Shown here: positions 23,735 to 35,359 of the stretch, piece after piece
Layout of the letters: every line of letters begins with the position of its first letter
Position numbering within the stretch: the stretch's first letter is position 1
Origin: Portulaca oleracea
Lineage: Eukaryota; Streptophyta; Magnoliopsida; Caryophyllales; Portulacaceae
Length of the DNA stretch: 64,000 nt
Direction: 5' to 3'
NCBI GenBank assembly: GCA_029582165.1
Contig: CM055890.1
Location: 6,385,787 to 6,449,786 of the forward strand
Notes under the pieces: generated by a model
What the model saw: the letters and a program-made list of their open reading frames with translations, nothing else
Databases searched by the model: none
Told to the model about the DNA's origin: nothing
Translations under genes and position numbers: made by a program

Positions 23735-25351
23735 TAGGAGAGTAAGGATAATCACACCAAACCTGATACCTCAAACTGCGTAGACTCCGAGTCAGATGGT
23801 GATGGGTTTGTAGTTACGGATGATGCCTTGGCTACCACATCGAGTAGGATAGCTAGAGATGAGTGGGTTCTTGACACGGGGTGCACCTATCATATGTGTC
23901 CTCATAAGGACTGGTTCGAGTCTTATGAGAGTGTTGACACCGGGGTCGTAGTCATGGGTAACGACACAGCCTGCAAGGTTGCAGGAATCGGTAGCATCAA
24001 AATCAAGACTCATGATGGCATCGTTAGAACTCTCAAGGAGGTTCGTCATATCCCTAACATGACTCGAAATTTAATTTCTTTGGGTACTCTTGAAGCTAAC
24101 GGCTGCAGGTACAAAGGAGAAGATGGTGTTTTGAAAGTGTGCAAGGGTTCCATGGTTCTTATGAAGGGAATCAGGAAGGGCAGTCTATACATCCTGCAGG
24201 GGTCTCATGATGAGGATCTGCAGCTGATCCTAAATCTTGATGAGTCCGACAAAGACAAAAATCGCACATGAGACTAGGCCACATGGGCGAGAAGAGAATG
24301 TCAATGTTGAGCAAGAAAGGATACCTTGAAGGCGCAAAGATCGGCAAGTTGGAGTTTTGCGATCACTGTGTCTACGGGAAACAGAAGAGGGTTAGCTTTT
24401 CAAGGGCTAAACATACAATAGCAGGGATCCTTGATTATATTCATTCATATTTGTGGGGTTCTGCTAGAGTGCCATCACTGGGTGGCAAGCGCTACATGTT
24501 GACATTCGTGGATGACTTCTCGAGGAAGACTTGGGATTATTTCCTGCGGCACAAGAATGAGACATTCTCATATTTCAAGAAGTTCAAAGCTTTGGTGGAG
24601 AACCAGACGGGCAGGAAAATCAAGAAACTCAGGACTGACAATGGGTTGGAGTTTGTTGATTCTGAATTTACTGAATTCTGCGAGGAGCATGGGATTGCGA
24701 GGCATCGAACCTTGGTGGGTAAGCCTCATCAAAACGGGGTAGCCGAGAGAATCAACAGGACACTCCTGGAGAAAGCCCGCTGCATGCTCTCAAATGCAGG
24801 GCTTTGGAAGAACAAATCGTTCTGGGTAGAGGTGATATCTCATCGCTCACACTGATCACCTCATGCCTCTATCGAATACTAGATTCCAGAGGAAGTATGG
24901 ACAGGTAATCCAGTTAATTATTCTAATTTGAGAATTTTTTGATGTCATGTATATGTCCATGTGAATGATGGGAAGTCATTTCTCGTACGTTAAATGCATG
25001 TTTCTAGGTTACGGGTCTGAGTCTAAGGGATATAGAATGTGGTGTCCTGATTTGATGAAAGTTATTCAGTCTAGAGATGTAACCTTTAATGAAACTGCTA
25101 TGTTATCTGGAATGGAATCTATCGGTACTTCTGATAATGCAGGAAATCAGGAGACGGATGCAGGAAGAATGGTGTTCGAGGTGGAGCAGGCTCAAGGTGG
25201 AGCTGCTGGAACCTGCAATCAGGAGCAAACTACTGATGCTCCTGAACCAACTCAGGTTGATGAGCTTGAGATTGAGACGAATGTCCCTCAAGTAGAGGAA
25301 CAACCATGCATTGCTAGAGATCGTCCCAGGAGGGAGATCAGAGACCAGTGA
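23735..25351 (+). pseudogene. copia protease and integrase region
   Basis: The protease shows WVLDTGCTYHMCPHKDWF (about 23863-23916), with the DTG-type active site. Integrase begins after a frameshift at about 24265: [12 protein letters not shown] and [12 protein letters not shown] form the zinc site. The catalytic acidic residues sit in [24 protein letters not shown] and [19 protein letters not shown]. After 24850 the frame is broken and about 15-20 codons appear to be lost. The end of integrase resumes at about 24983 (KCMFLGYGSESKGYRMWCPD). An acidic linker runs to a stop at 25349. Confidence 0.85.
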
Positions 25352-26811
25352 TATATCAAGAAGATGATGCTATGATTGCTTATGCGCTGAGTGTTGCAGA
25401 GGAGACTCCTGAAGGTGTTGAACCTTCTACCTATCAGGAGGCCATCTCTTGTCCGAATGCCTCAAATTGGATAGGAGCTATGCAAGAGGAGATGGAGAGT
25501 CTGCAGAAAAATCATATATGGGAGCTATGTGAGTTGCCTAAAGGGCGACGAGCTCTTACTGCGAAGTGGGTGTACAAGAGAAAGGAAGGTATCCCTGGTG
25601 TAGAAAGTGCAAGGTGGAAGGCCAAATTAGTGGTAAGGGGTTGCAACCAGAAAGAAGGAATCGACTACAATGAAGTATTCTCGCCAGTCGTGAGGCATAC
25701 GTCGATCCGCACCTTGCTTGTCTTTGTTGCTCTATTTGATTTGGAGTTGGAGCAAATTGATGTCAAGACAGCTTTCCTCCATGGCGAGTTGGAGGAGGAA
25801 ATATATATGAGGCAGCCAAAGGGTTTCATCGTTCTTGGTAAACAGGAACAGGTATGCAGATTAAGGAAGTCCTTGTATGGACTTAAACAGGCACCCAGGC
25901 AGTGGTACAAACGGTTTGATACCTTTATGGTCGGGCAAGAGTACACAAGAAGTCACTATGATAATTGTGTGTACTACAGGCAATTTGAAGAAAGGTCTTT
26001 CATTTATTTATTATTGTATGTGGATGACATGTTGATTGCCTCCAGGGACATGTCACTAATAAAGAAGCAGAAATCTCAACTCAACCAGGAGTTTGAGATG
26101 AAAGACCTCGGAGTGGTGAAGAAGATTTTGGGTATGGAGATCCAAAGGGATAGAAAGGCAGGGAAGTTGTTCCTGTCTCAGAAGAAATATCTGGAGAAGG
26201 TGTTGGACATATTCAACATGAGAAACTGTAAAAGCAGTTTCAACTCCTTTAGCTGCACACTTCAAGTTGTCTGGTGAGAAATGTCCTAAATCTGATTTGG
26301 AGGTAAAGAGGATGTCTAATATTCCCTATGCTAGTGCAGTTGGTAGTTTGATGTATGCTATGGTGTGTACTAGACCTGACCTGTCCCACGCAGTTAGTGT
26401 GGTGAGTAGATATATGCAGAATCCAGGGAAGGAGAATTGGGAAGGAGTGAAGTGGATCCTTCGCTATGTGAAGGGTACTTTTGAGAAGGGCATCCTGTAT
26501 GATAGAGGTAGTGTTGTAACGTCTGATGTTGCAGGTTATGTTGATGCTGATTATGGTGAAAATCTGGATAGGAGACGCTCAATTTCAGGGTATGTGTTCG
26601 TCATGTGTGGAGGAGCAATATCTTGGAAAGCTTCACTTCAATCTATAGCACTCTGCCTACTCTGCAGGCTGAATATATTGCTGCAACGGAAGGAGTGAAG
26701 GAGGCCATCTGGTTGAGGGGATTGGTCATGGAGCTTGGAGTACCACAAGGCAAGACTGTGGTTTATTCAGACAGTCAGAGTGCTATACATCAAATCGGTA
26801 AACACAGATGA
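25348..26811 (+). pseudogene. copia reverse transcriptase and RNase H
   Basis: RT (25348-26277) has NHIWELCELPKGRRALTAKW, VFSPVVRHTSIR, DVKTAFLHGELEEEIYMRQP, CRLRKSLYGLKQAPRQWYKR and the catalytic YVDDMLIA, all standard for copia. A frameshift at about 26240-26275 leads to the RNase H part (26267-26698; GSLMYAMVCTRPDLSHAVSV, YVDADYGENLDRRRSISGYV). Another near 26640 leads to AEYIAATEGVKEAIWLRGLV and SDSQSAIHQIGKH, ending at 26811. The C-terminal 50 or so codons after the last motif are lost. Confidence 0.9.
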
Positions 26812-26828
26812 TTCGTTGATTTTAGTCC

Positions 26829-26839
26829 AAGGTGGAGTT
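26829..26839 (+). other. copia polypurine tract
   Basis: AAGGTGGAG just before the TG of the 3' LTR. Confidence 0.7.
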
Positions 26840-27415
26840 TGTTAGGAAAGTGTCCTAAAATCACCAAATCTCTTGATCTCACAATTATTTGTTTCCTAAT
26901 TGTATTAGGATATTTTTTAGGTTTCCTTAGTGTGTTGGGTTTCCTAATTGTATTAGATTCTAAATCTATTTGGAGTGGGAGTCAAGTTAGGTTATAGGGA
27001 GTTCTCCCTATAAATAGGGTGCATGTTTCTCCACCAAAAACACATAGGTAAACACAGAGAGCTAAAGAGAGAGAAAATATTGAGAGAGAAAGGGGTCTCA
27101 CCAATATTTTCCCCAGTGTATCCTGAGAGATTGTGAGTTGAGTGTTGAGAGATTGTTATTGTAATCTCCTTTGTGGATCGCATCACACCCTGTGATAGTA
27201 ATCAGGTTGTACTCCTCCTTTCTCGTAGTGGATTATTTTCTGGCTGTCGCCGTCCATGGGTTTTTCTCCAAGTTCTTCGGTTTCTCACGTAATTCTGGTG
27301 TTTGATTTTATCACTTATTTTTCGTTCCTAAATTTTGTCGTAATATCCGTCATCTCGTTTTCGAAACTATTATTCGCTTCCGCTGTTACCTTGTTACTAT
27401 TACTTTTCTCTAACA
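26840..27415 (+). repeat. copia 3' LTR
   Basis: 576 bp from TGTTAGG to TCTAACA, ends forming a short inverted repeat. It contains a short extra GAGAGAGAAA unit absent from the 5' copy. Confidence 0.95.
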
Positions 27416-27592
27416 AACTAAATTATCACCCTCCAAAATGAGTTGTCGATGACCACCAAAAACTGCATCTCTGATCCTATTTCGCATAGTCGTAGCTTCA
27501 CCAATTAGGATTGATGAACTTCCCAGATTGAAGGACGCCACTTGAAGCACCCTGCCCTACTCATCCCTGACGATATAAAGATTCTACTAATA

Positions 27593-27990
27593 TTAAAAAA
27601 AATGTAATTCACAGTTAAAGTGCAAAATTAAAATAAGTTTTTACTAAATGTTTTTCCCTTAGCTTACTTATGTTTATGGTCATATTTGCTCTATAGACAG
27701 CACCCAGTGCATAGTTCGGGCAAAACCTATTTGGTATATTTTTTACACACACGAGCTTTTATTTTGTTTTTCCTTCGTCAAATTATCTCTTTAACGTTGT
27801 TTTTGCTTTGTATTCCATTACTTTTATATATATTTTTGTCATTAAATTTTAGTACTTTATTTGGGTTCATAATTGGTTTTTGCTCCTCTCGTATTCTTTC
27901 ATATTTTTGTCAATTATTCCTTTGTATAATTTATATTTACATTTGTTTATCTAAATTACTACCCATTTGGAAGAACAGACAAAAAATTAG
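27593..27990 (+). mobile_element. short Helitron-like remnant
   Basis: The left end is TCTACTAATATTAAAA, a typical plant Helitron start. The right end (27950-27990) is alignable with the end at 7680-7717: CTAAATTA..ACCC.TT..GAAGAACAG.., then TTAG in place of CTAG. No coding capacity. The weak hairpin and changed terminus fit an old copy. Confidence 0.45.
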
Positions 27991-29239
27991 TATTTGATAA
28001 ATATCTGAAAAGTACAAATACAAACACTAGTTCTTCTCATGAAACTTAAACACTCCCCAAGCCCCTCAATGCTCAATTTTTGGTTTTCCAAAGTATTACT
28101 ATCTTGGATGCCAGAACAAGTCAGAACTAGGTCAACCTCTTGAAAACCATAGGCGAACTCTTTAATTAACATTATTCCGCAATGGTTAGTTTAAATTGGA
28201 CTCACTGTTGACATGGCATGAGATGAGAATGAAATGAAGTCGTGTAGGGCATTTCAGTGGTGAGATTGAGACTCGTCTCACAAGAATCTTGCCGTCAGTC
28301 TCGCGAGACGAGTTTGAAAGCGAGTTTAACACACTAATATTTTTTTCTCTGTCTCTTCATCCATGTCATTTTTTATCAATATAACCAAATTAATTGTGTT
28401 ATTAAGTAGGATCCACTTACTTTTTTAATTAATATGAGTCAAACTCATGCTCACCATTGGAAAGCTAGTTAAATAAAGAGATAAGTTTTGATTCTCTTGA
28501 TATGGGTCCACATATTCCACATCATCCAATTAACCAAACTCAAACTCACTGTTGCACGTGCTCAATATTTTGTCTTGTTAATTCATTGAATCGGCTATTT
28601 ATAAGAGTGTAACATTTACTAATAAATTTTAAAAGCATAATTCAACCTAAAGTTATTAAATCATATTATGGCATTATATCGTGTTATCAAATAAAGATTT
28701 CAAGAAAAAAGGGAGAACACTTTAATTTATGTTGGATATGTCATTAACGTGTGGTGGGGTCTTTGTTAAAGAGTTGGAAAAGCATGGAGCACAGTAACCT
28801 GATATACAAAGACAATAAAGTGAAGATTAGAAAGGCACATACCATTATGTTAACACTATGCTATAACTAGTCATTTTTCACAAGTCACAAGTCACAACCC
28901 TATTTTCTCCCTCCTTTTCGACTTCATTTATCTGCCCTTTTTGGTGCACTAATTATTTCCATCTCCACCCTCTTATCTTGCCTATCTGGTTTGATGGGAT
29001 TTATGACTTTGACAATATTGTCACTTCCAACCCAAATACAAAAGAATACAAAACTAGCTGAAAAAATTGTTCATTTTGTATTAAAATTATTGTAGTTTGT
29101 GTTGGTATCTTGTTATCAATATCATCATCATATCAGACCTTTCATATAGGAGGATGGGAGGGTGAGTTTAATTCCACGAGCCAACGGGGAATTCCGTTTG
29201 AGGATGAGGACCATTTTATCTTCAGTGCGGATGAGTTTT
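27991..29239. other. intergenic, no recognised gene
   Basis: Only short frames are present. A locally odd segment at 28275-28325 is rich in the self-complementary strings GAGACTCGTCTC and GTCTCGCGAGAC. Nothing else is resolved. Confidence 0.4.
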
Positions 29240-29396
29240 ATCATATGATAAAAATAGAAATTTTAGAATATATATATTTATATAAATAAGAACATGTGCT
29301 CTAAGGAGCATATAATAATATTTATTATATGTTCCTTAGAGCACATGTTCTTATTCATATAAATATGTATTCTAAAATGTCTATTTATCATATAAT
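29240..29396. mobile_element. hairpin MITE
   Basis: Two arms of about 75 bases form an almost perfect inverted repeat centred at about 29320, from TATCATATGATAAA to TTTATCATATAAT. If transcribed it would fold into a long hairpin. The inner arms contain GAACATGTGCTCTAAGGAGCA and its complement, which resemble the ends of the GTTCACT elements at 48432 and 60044. Confidence 0.8.
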
Positions 29397-29839
29397 AATA
29401 CTTTTATGTTTAAAAGTTATTGATATAGCTTGTAAATTTTACATTTATACACTTTTCACGCATTTTCCTATTTTATATTCATTTATTAATTTTTAATTTC
29501 ATATTTATACACTTGCCAACCATCGGGTTTTTTACATTTTGGACCCCAAAGTAGAGGGGTATTTATTTTCTGGACCCTTTGATTTCATTGTTTATTTTTG
29601 GGACCCTAAAGTTTATGGTTGAATAATAAAGAACCTTAAAGTTTGTAGTTTGAAAAAAAAAAAGGTTTGTGTACTGTTTTTCTTTTTCTTCCCGTGTTTG
29701 AATTTATCTTCTGATTAGCGCCGAACTTCATGAGTAAGGTTAAAACTGATATTGAAGCTATTATACATCTCTCTTATTCATGTCAGAACTAATTATACTG
29801 ATGAAGATTCCCTTGCATTGGTCTCACATCTGGAGACCC

Positions 29840-30785
29840 AAGGTTCATGGATGGTGATGGAGATCAGCCCAGCTCTCCCATTAAGGAGGTCCCATTCATA
29901 CAAATTGAAGTAGAGAAGGCCTTAGAAGATAATCTATTAGGGCCCAACGACCAGCCCATGTATTGTGCTCTATATCTCAAGATGTCGTCCAAACAAGCTA
30001 AAAGGAGCCCAAGTCATGTGCAAGAGACGTCCAAGTCACGTGCAAAGAGACGTCCATAGAAGTTATAGTAGTATTTGTATTTTCCTTATTAGTAGCTAAG
30101 TTTGTTACAATGTTTGTTACATATATTTTCCTTATTAGTAGCTAAGTTTGTTAGAAGGCATAATGCCCAGTTAATCTAGTTAGCTTAGGCGTTAAGTTAG
30201 AAGAGTTTAGAAGAGTCTAGAAGGGTAGAATCCTAATAGGATTCAGCCTCAATATTGTACGCCAGTTTTTGTCTAATCCCATCAAGAGTAGGAAAGCCAA
30301 AGGGAATCCTAAAAGGGTTCATCCTTAGGCTGCATAGGCGCCAATCTTAGTAGTCCTAGAAGGATTAGGTTTTAGTCTAGTATAAATAGGGAAGCTTGTA
30401 AACGTCTAAGGACACGACTTTTGATTATGAATACAAACAAGCTTTTGCTTATCCTAAGAGTTTTCTATGACCCTCTTTCCTTTTCTACTATTGTATCTTG
30501 AATTGGCTATTCAAGTGGTAAGGTAGAACTTGTCTCCTATACTTAGAAGGTGTTTCTATAACTAAGTAGAAGAGCAAGGAGCCCTAGGGATTCAACTTGT
30601 GGTGTTTTTGTGTCAAGTTCGATTCTCCTTGAACTATCCAAATTATCCATCTTTGTTGAGCTATTCCTATAGCAACCCTAGGTTTTTTCAAAACCTTACC
30701 CTAACCCTAGATTGGTTGCAATCTCCCTTGATGTGTAATTGATCTTAGAACCTAGCTTTGCATCATATCATAGACCCTGTTGTAA
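29840..30785 (+). repeat. LTR-like core related to 165-1200
   Basis: Carries TATAAATAG (30381), ATGAATACAAACAAGCTTTT, TTGTATCTTG, CAAGTGGTAAGG, GCCCTAGGG and CTTGAACTATCC in the same order as the LTR at the window start, but strongly diverged. No purine tract or primer site adjoins it, so it is a lone LTR or a captured fragment. Confidence 0.5.
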
Positions 30786-30786
30786 T

Positions 30787-30868
30787 ACAAATCTCTCATT
30801 CATGTCGGAACTACTTAGACCCTGGGTATTTTAGGGTCTAATTAGTTCTGACATGAATAAGAGAGGTG
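30787..30868. repeat. secondary hairpin at the inner edge of the right TIR
   Basis: TCTCTCATTCATGTCGGAAC on one side pairs with GTTCTGACATGAATAAGAGA on the other, around AGACCCTGGGTATTTTAGGGTCT. It is an extra inverted copy of the inner TIR end. Confidence 0.7.
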
Positions 30869-31106
30869 TATAATAGTTTCAATATCTGTTTTAACTTTAC
30901 TCCTGAAGTTTGGCGCTGATTGGGAGATAAATTCAAACATGGAAAGAAAAAGAAAAACATTACACGGGCCTTTTTTTCAAACTACAAACTTTAAGATCCT
31001 TTTTTATTTAACCATAAACTTTAGGGTCCCAAAAATAAACAATGAAATCCAAGGGTCCAGAAAATAAATACCTCTAACTTCGGGGTCCAAAATGCAAATT
31101 ACCCAT

Positions 31107-31746
31107 CAACCATCTATATATTTTTGTATTAATTTTCATGCATAAAATTTATTGATATAACTTCTAAAATCTATAATCATACACTTTTTAAGTATTTATT
31201 GATTTTATAACAATATTTTATATATGAAATTATGAAATATGACTAATGAAAGTATATGCTCATGAGAACATGATATTAATATTGAGGATGATCAAGAAGT
31301 CAGCTTTTAAAATATGCAACTATAATTTCAGAATCCGACTAGCACAACAAATCACCAAAGGTCAATTCAATGTGCTTAATTCGTATAATTGCTCCAAATC
31401 ATCGCATGCCTAATTGTGGAGTTCTCATGAAATGAGCTAGCTTCCTAAAAGGAACGTAATCTTGGTGATATATATAATAGCCTCCTCGGCTTTTGGATTC
31501 ATTACTTAACAATATTTTAAGTCATTTATCTTGATGCGGAAGCGTTTAATACGAAGAGTGTTACGCGGCTTCTCCGACACTACTTTATTACTAAAGGGCT
31601 CAACAAAGATCTTGGAAGTCAGCACACCCTCCGACATGGCTTCCTTACAATACATGTACTCGAGGACGGTCAACCCTCGGTTCAGCAAGCCGTAGACATG
31701 TGCTTGGGTTGGTCAACCCGACTATAAAATACTTTATAAACTAATG
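31107..31746. other. intergenic; possible coding remnant at about 31530-31720
   Basis: On the plus strand an open stretch reads TRLLRHYFITKGLNKDLG and then HVLEDGQPSVQQAVDMCLGW. It looks protein-like (codon pattern, balanced composition) but I do not recognise it. The rest has no gene. Confidence 0.3.
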
Positions 31747-32192
31747 AGGAAAATTGGATTCTAATAATCCCTACTTTTATCTTTTGTATACCAATAATCT
31801 CTACTTTGTTTATATATTTTGACGGTCCAGATAAAAAATAAAATTGTATTTTGATGGGACGTCACCAAGTGCAGTGGTAGTGACTCGGTGGTTTGCTGAC
31901 GTGTACTGGCGAGAGTGTGTTCGACCAAGAATTATGACCACCAGAACATAATCAACTATGAAATGAGACCACTAAAATACAATAAATATATATGTCAATG
32001 GAATTACTAGAATATAATAGCAATTTAAATACAACTAAAATAATAATTCTTGGTCAAACATATACCACCACTTGACTCGGTAGCGTCCCACCAAAACATG
32101 ATTTTATTTTTTTACCATCAGAATACAAAAATAAAATAGAAATTAATGACATATAAAAAATGAAGTAAGGATAATTAAAATCCAATTTTCCT
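31747..32192. mobile_element. inverted-repeat MITE, 446 bp
   Basis: Arms of 150-200 bases are reverse complements. AGGAAAATTGGATTCTAATA at the left matches the right end; further in, TTGATGGGACG / GGACGCTACC and TTCGACCAAGAATTATGA also match. No coding capacity. A related element seems to lie at 51881. Confidence 0.75.
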
Positions 32193-33295
32193 GTAAATGA
32201 TATCACCTAGCGTATCAATTGTAGCCTTCAAAATAATTATTTCTACAATTTCTAGAACTAAAATTATGTTATTGAAGGCGTATCCAAAGAAACATATATT
32301 TAACGTATCATACAGTGCATGAAAGTGAGTTGTTTGCTTCTTTTTTTTTTCCCCAATTTATAACATGAATTTAAACAATATATATCCCCAAGTGGCATTC
32401 ATAGAATGGGTTAAAATCTCAAGTTCCAATAAAATGATATTAACAATTAAGGTGTGGGATGAGGACTAACCATGGTGGTATGTCCCCTTGATCTTAAAAA
32501 GACTTTCCTTTACTAAAGAAGAAAACGATAGTCTCCCCACTTTGTAGCTTCTTTATTCAGTTCTAAACTCTACACTAGGAATGGAAGGGAGGCCCCTCTT
32601 CTTTTCCCACTACTAAAAGCAACCCATTATTCACACATCCACATCCAATCCAATCATCAATCATCATTCATTCATTCCCTCCCTCAAACCAACCTAACTA
32701 AATTCATCCTCCTACATCTATCATTATTAAAAATCTTTAATCTATATATAGCAATAAAAAAAATAAACTCGGAATAATTCACGACTAATAATTTCAAGTA
32801 TAAATGAGTAGCAAGCAAGTACACATGAGTTTTACTATACATGATTGTACTAAAACTACTATTGGAATAATTACTTACAATGCATGCATATGTTAAAAGA
32901 TGAGGCCCACCATTTAAAATACAAAAAATGTTTTTGTTTTAATGTGAACAATTTCTTTTTTTCTTACATTGAGTAAGTCTGGTCACCTATTAAGTCCCCC
33001 TATTTCAGGGAGAATTTAGTAGGCTTACCAGCAATTCCCACCAAAAAAATTATGGTCATCAGGAATTAAACCCTGATGGGTAGGATAAACCTCCCACGTA
33101 CCGTTATACCCTTATGCCACTTGAGCTGCAAGCTCATTGGCAAGGTGAACAATTTATATATATGAGAGCTATTGTTTTACTAATTAAGTTATTCTTGATT
33201 GATACATATATGCCCAGGGGGAAGTTGAGAACCTTCCATATTTATAAACCGTTGAAAGCACTTGGGTGTATATATCATTGTTTATTTAGTAGAAG
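32193..33295 (+). promoter_or_regulatory. region upstream of the MIZ1-like gene
   Basis: AT-rich, no coding frame. Possible TATA boxes are TTTATATATATGAG (33151) and ATTTATAAACC (33239); the second would leave a very short 5' leader. No site can be fixed without transcript data. Confidence 0.35.
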
Positions 33296-34063
33296 ATGCC
33301 TGAGGCAAAGTCGACCCCATTGAAGCAAAACCTCCACAACCCATCTTCGCTGCTGTCCCTGCTCCGGAATGAGTCCACCACCAAGAAGCCTAAATCCTCC
33401 TCCTCCTCATCATCATCCTCATCGTCATCCTCAAAAAGCAACAACTTCTTGAAGCTGTTGAAGCTGTTCCCGCTGTTGACGTCGGGGTGCAAGGTGGCGG
33501 CAATGCTGGCAGCAGGAGGGTCTAAGCAGTACAGGAGAGCAATGATTGCAGAGCATGCCACCATAGGGACACTGTTCGGACACCGACGAGGACGGATCAG
33601 CCTGGCAATCCAAGACGACCCATACAGCCTACCTTACTTCGTGGTGGAGCTCCCCATCCACTCCACTGCCTTCAACAAGGAGATGTCCTGCGATGTCTTA
33701 AGGATGGCATTCGAGACACAGACCAAGTCACACAAGAAGAAGCTTACCGACGAGCTTGTTTGGGCCGTCTACTGCAATGGTAGGAAAGTCGGATACTCCG
33801 TCAGGAGGACGCAGTTGAGCGACGACGAGGCTCGTGTCTTGCAAACCCTCAGAGGGGTCTCCATGGGAGCCGGAGTTCTGCCAGATCATCATGATCATGA
33901 TGGGGGGATCAAGAAAGCCAGGGGAGATGCCGATCAGATCACCTTCTTAAGGGCCAGATTTGAGAGGGTCGTTGGGTCCAAAGATTCAGAGGCTTTGTAC
34001 ATGATTAATCCTGATACTGCTGACGGTCCTGAGTTGAGTATCTTCTTTGTAAGGGTTCGTTAG
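33296..34063 (+). CDS. MIZU-KUSSEI 1-like protein (DUF617)
   Basis: Intact single-exon gene of 255 codons. In this family the founding member MIZ1 is needed for root bending toward water and acts at the ER/cytosol side; other members are poorly known. Residues 34-47 are a serine tract coded by a TCC/TCA/TCG repeat. Residues 50-75 are a hydrophobic/basic stretch. The DUF617 domain spans about 88-254, with GTLFGHRRGRISLAIQDDP (91-109), FVVELPIHSTAFNKEM (115-130), ELVWAVYCNGRKVGYSVRR (153-171), a histidine/aspartate-rich loop (197-203) and the C-terminal YMINPDTADGPELSIFFVRV, all standard. The start is the first methionine of the frame, with TAGTAGAAG before it. No intron is usual for the family. 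The next gene on the right (ObgC) is convergent. Which paralogue this is cannot be told. Confidence 0.93.
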   Translation: MPEAKSTPLKQNLHNPSSLLSLLRNESTTKKPKSSSSSSSSSSSSSKSNNFLKLLKLFPLLTSGCKVAAMLAAGGSKQYRRAMIAEHATIGTLFGHRRGRISLAIQDDPYSLPYFVVELPIHSTAFNKEMSCDVLRMAFETQTKSHKKKLTDELVWAVYCNGRKVGYSVRRTQLSDDEARVLQTLRGVSMGAGVLPDHHDHDGGIKKARGDADQITFLRARFERVVGSKDSEALYMINPDTADGPELSIFFVRVR

Positions 34064-35359
34064 TAAGCTGATAAGGCCAAGGTAGAGGATACCACACTAA
34101 CATGTTAAACAACTAAACTATATATTATGTGCTTATAATCGATCCATCTACAGCTAAGTTGAGTAAATTAGTGTATCAGTAATTTGGGTTTGTTGTTGTC
34201 ACTAGTTTATTAATCACGGATTGTTTATGCATGTACCAAACAAAAAGTATTGATGATGGATCAATTAGTGAAATGCATAATTTATTATGTTTGTTGCATT
34301 TTCGCAATACAAGGCGTCTTTGACTACAATTTTTATCTACTTCCTTCCCTAATTAGCTAGTTCAACCCTTTGGTGAATGTCATGGACTATGCCTCCCAAT
34401 TCTGTACGATATTCATCAACACTTTACTTTTCGTGAAAGCCTGAAGGGGGGGGGGGGGGGGGGACAGATAAACCGAGCAAAAGACCTATTTCTCACTAAC
34501 CCAAGCAAGAAATGTGAATGGGGATGGATCATCATTAAGTTTAGTTTTGGATTCAACCAAATTCGGGTTAATGGCGATTGGGTATATGTTTAGTGTCAGT
34601 CGTGTTAATTATGGTTCAAGATAAATTTGCATCACCTAATGAGCATTTTTTAAAAGGGTAGTGATACTTGTTCCATGACGTTTTTAATGTGTTTTATCTT
34701 TTATCAAATTGGTATTTTTTATGATTTTTAACACTATTTTTTTTTAATAGTAAGTATTAATCATCAATTATATATAAGAAATTTGGGATGTGTACGTTGC
34801 GTAAATGAGCACAAATGATACTCTAATCGAATCAACCCCTTCCATTAAATTTATTCTAATCATTTTTTTAAATATAAAAAATAATGGATAAAAGTATGAT
34901 TTTATGTATTTTATATGTAATATTATAGTTATAGAATTCACTCATGTCATTAAATATTCTCTTAATATATAATAATATAATTTTAATGATAGAGCAAGAC
35001 ACTCAAAAGATGTCTTATCCTAAAACTCATATCATTTTTATTTTTAAAATAGTATTAAATTGTTGATCTACCTAAAGTTCGTATATCATGATAATGACAT
35101 ACTAATGGAAGATATACGAGATGGAAAGCAAATTAGGGGAATGTAAGTTCCCCATGTCTTTCTAGTGATTTGAATTTACACCTCTTTTCTAAAAGATGGA
35201 ACGGTTGTCACTGGACTACTAAAGTGTTAAATTTGTCATTACAAGTAAACCAATCCATTTCCTTTTCTCTCAAAACCAATCGAACGTTGTATGGTAAAAA
35301 AACTTCATGTTGGCTCATTTCAAATTTGGAAAATGACCTATGGCTTCAAACTGACCCTT
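34064..35359. other. intergenic region downstream of the MIZ1-like gene
   Basis: No gene seen. An 18-base G run lies at 34446-34463. Confidence 0.5.
34446..34463. repeat. poly-G tract
   Basis: 18 consecutive G on the plus strand. Confidence 0.9.

Larger units (their letters stand above)
22394..27415 (+). mobile_element. Tork-like Ty1/copia retrotransposon, 5' LTR cut by the Athila insertion
   Basis: The order is LTR, tRNA-Met primer site, gag with zinc knuckle, protease, integrase, reverse transcriptase, RNase H, LTR: the copia order. The gag and RNase H sequences resemble TNT1-94/Tork proteins. The 5' LTR lacks its first 51 bases relative to the 3' LTR and starts exactly at the Athila border. 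The shared LTR part differs by roughly 18 substitutions in about 508 bases (by eye, about 3.5 percent), so this element is older than the Athila element inside it. Many stops and frameshifts make it inactive. Confidence 0.93.
29525..31106. mobile_element. long-TIR DNA element (Mutator-like or foldback) with LTR-like core
   Basis: Terminal inverted repeats of about 270 bases (29525-29795 and 30839-31106) share CATTTTGGACCCC, TTTTGGGACCCTAAAGTTTA, CGCC/GCGC blocks and TCTTATTCATGTCAGAACTA. The same CAACCATC lies directly outside both ends (29517-29524 and 31107-31114), a candidate 8-9 base target duplication, which would suit a Mutator-like element. No transposase is present; the core is LTR-like sequence. 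Confidence 0.75.
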
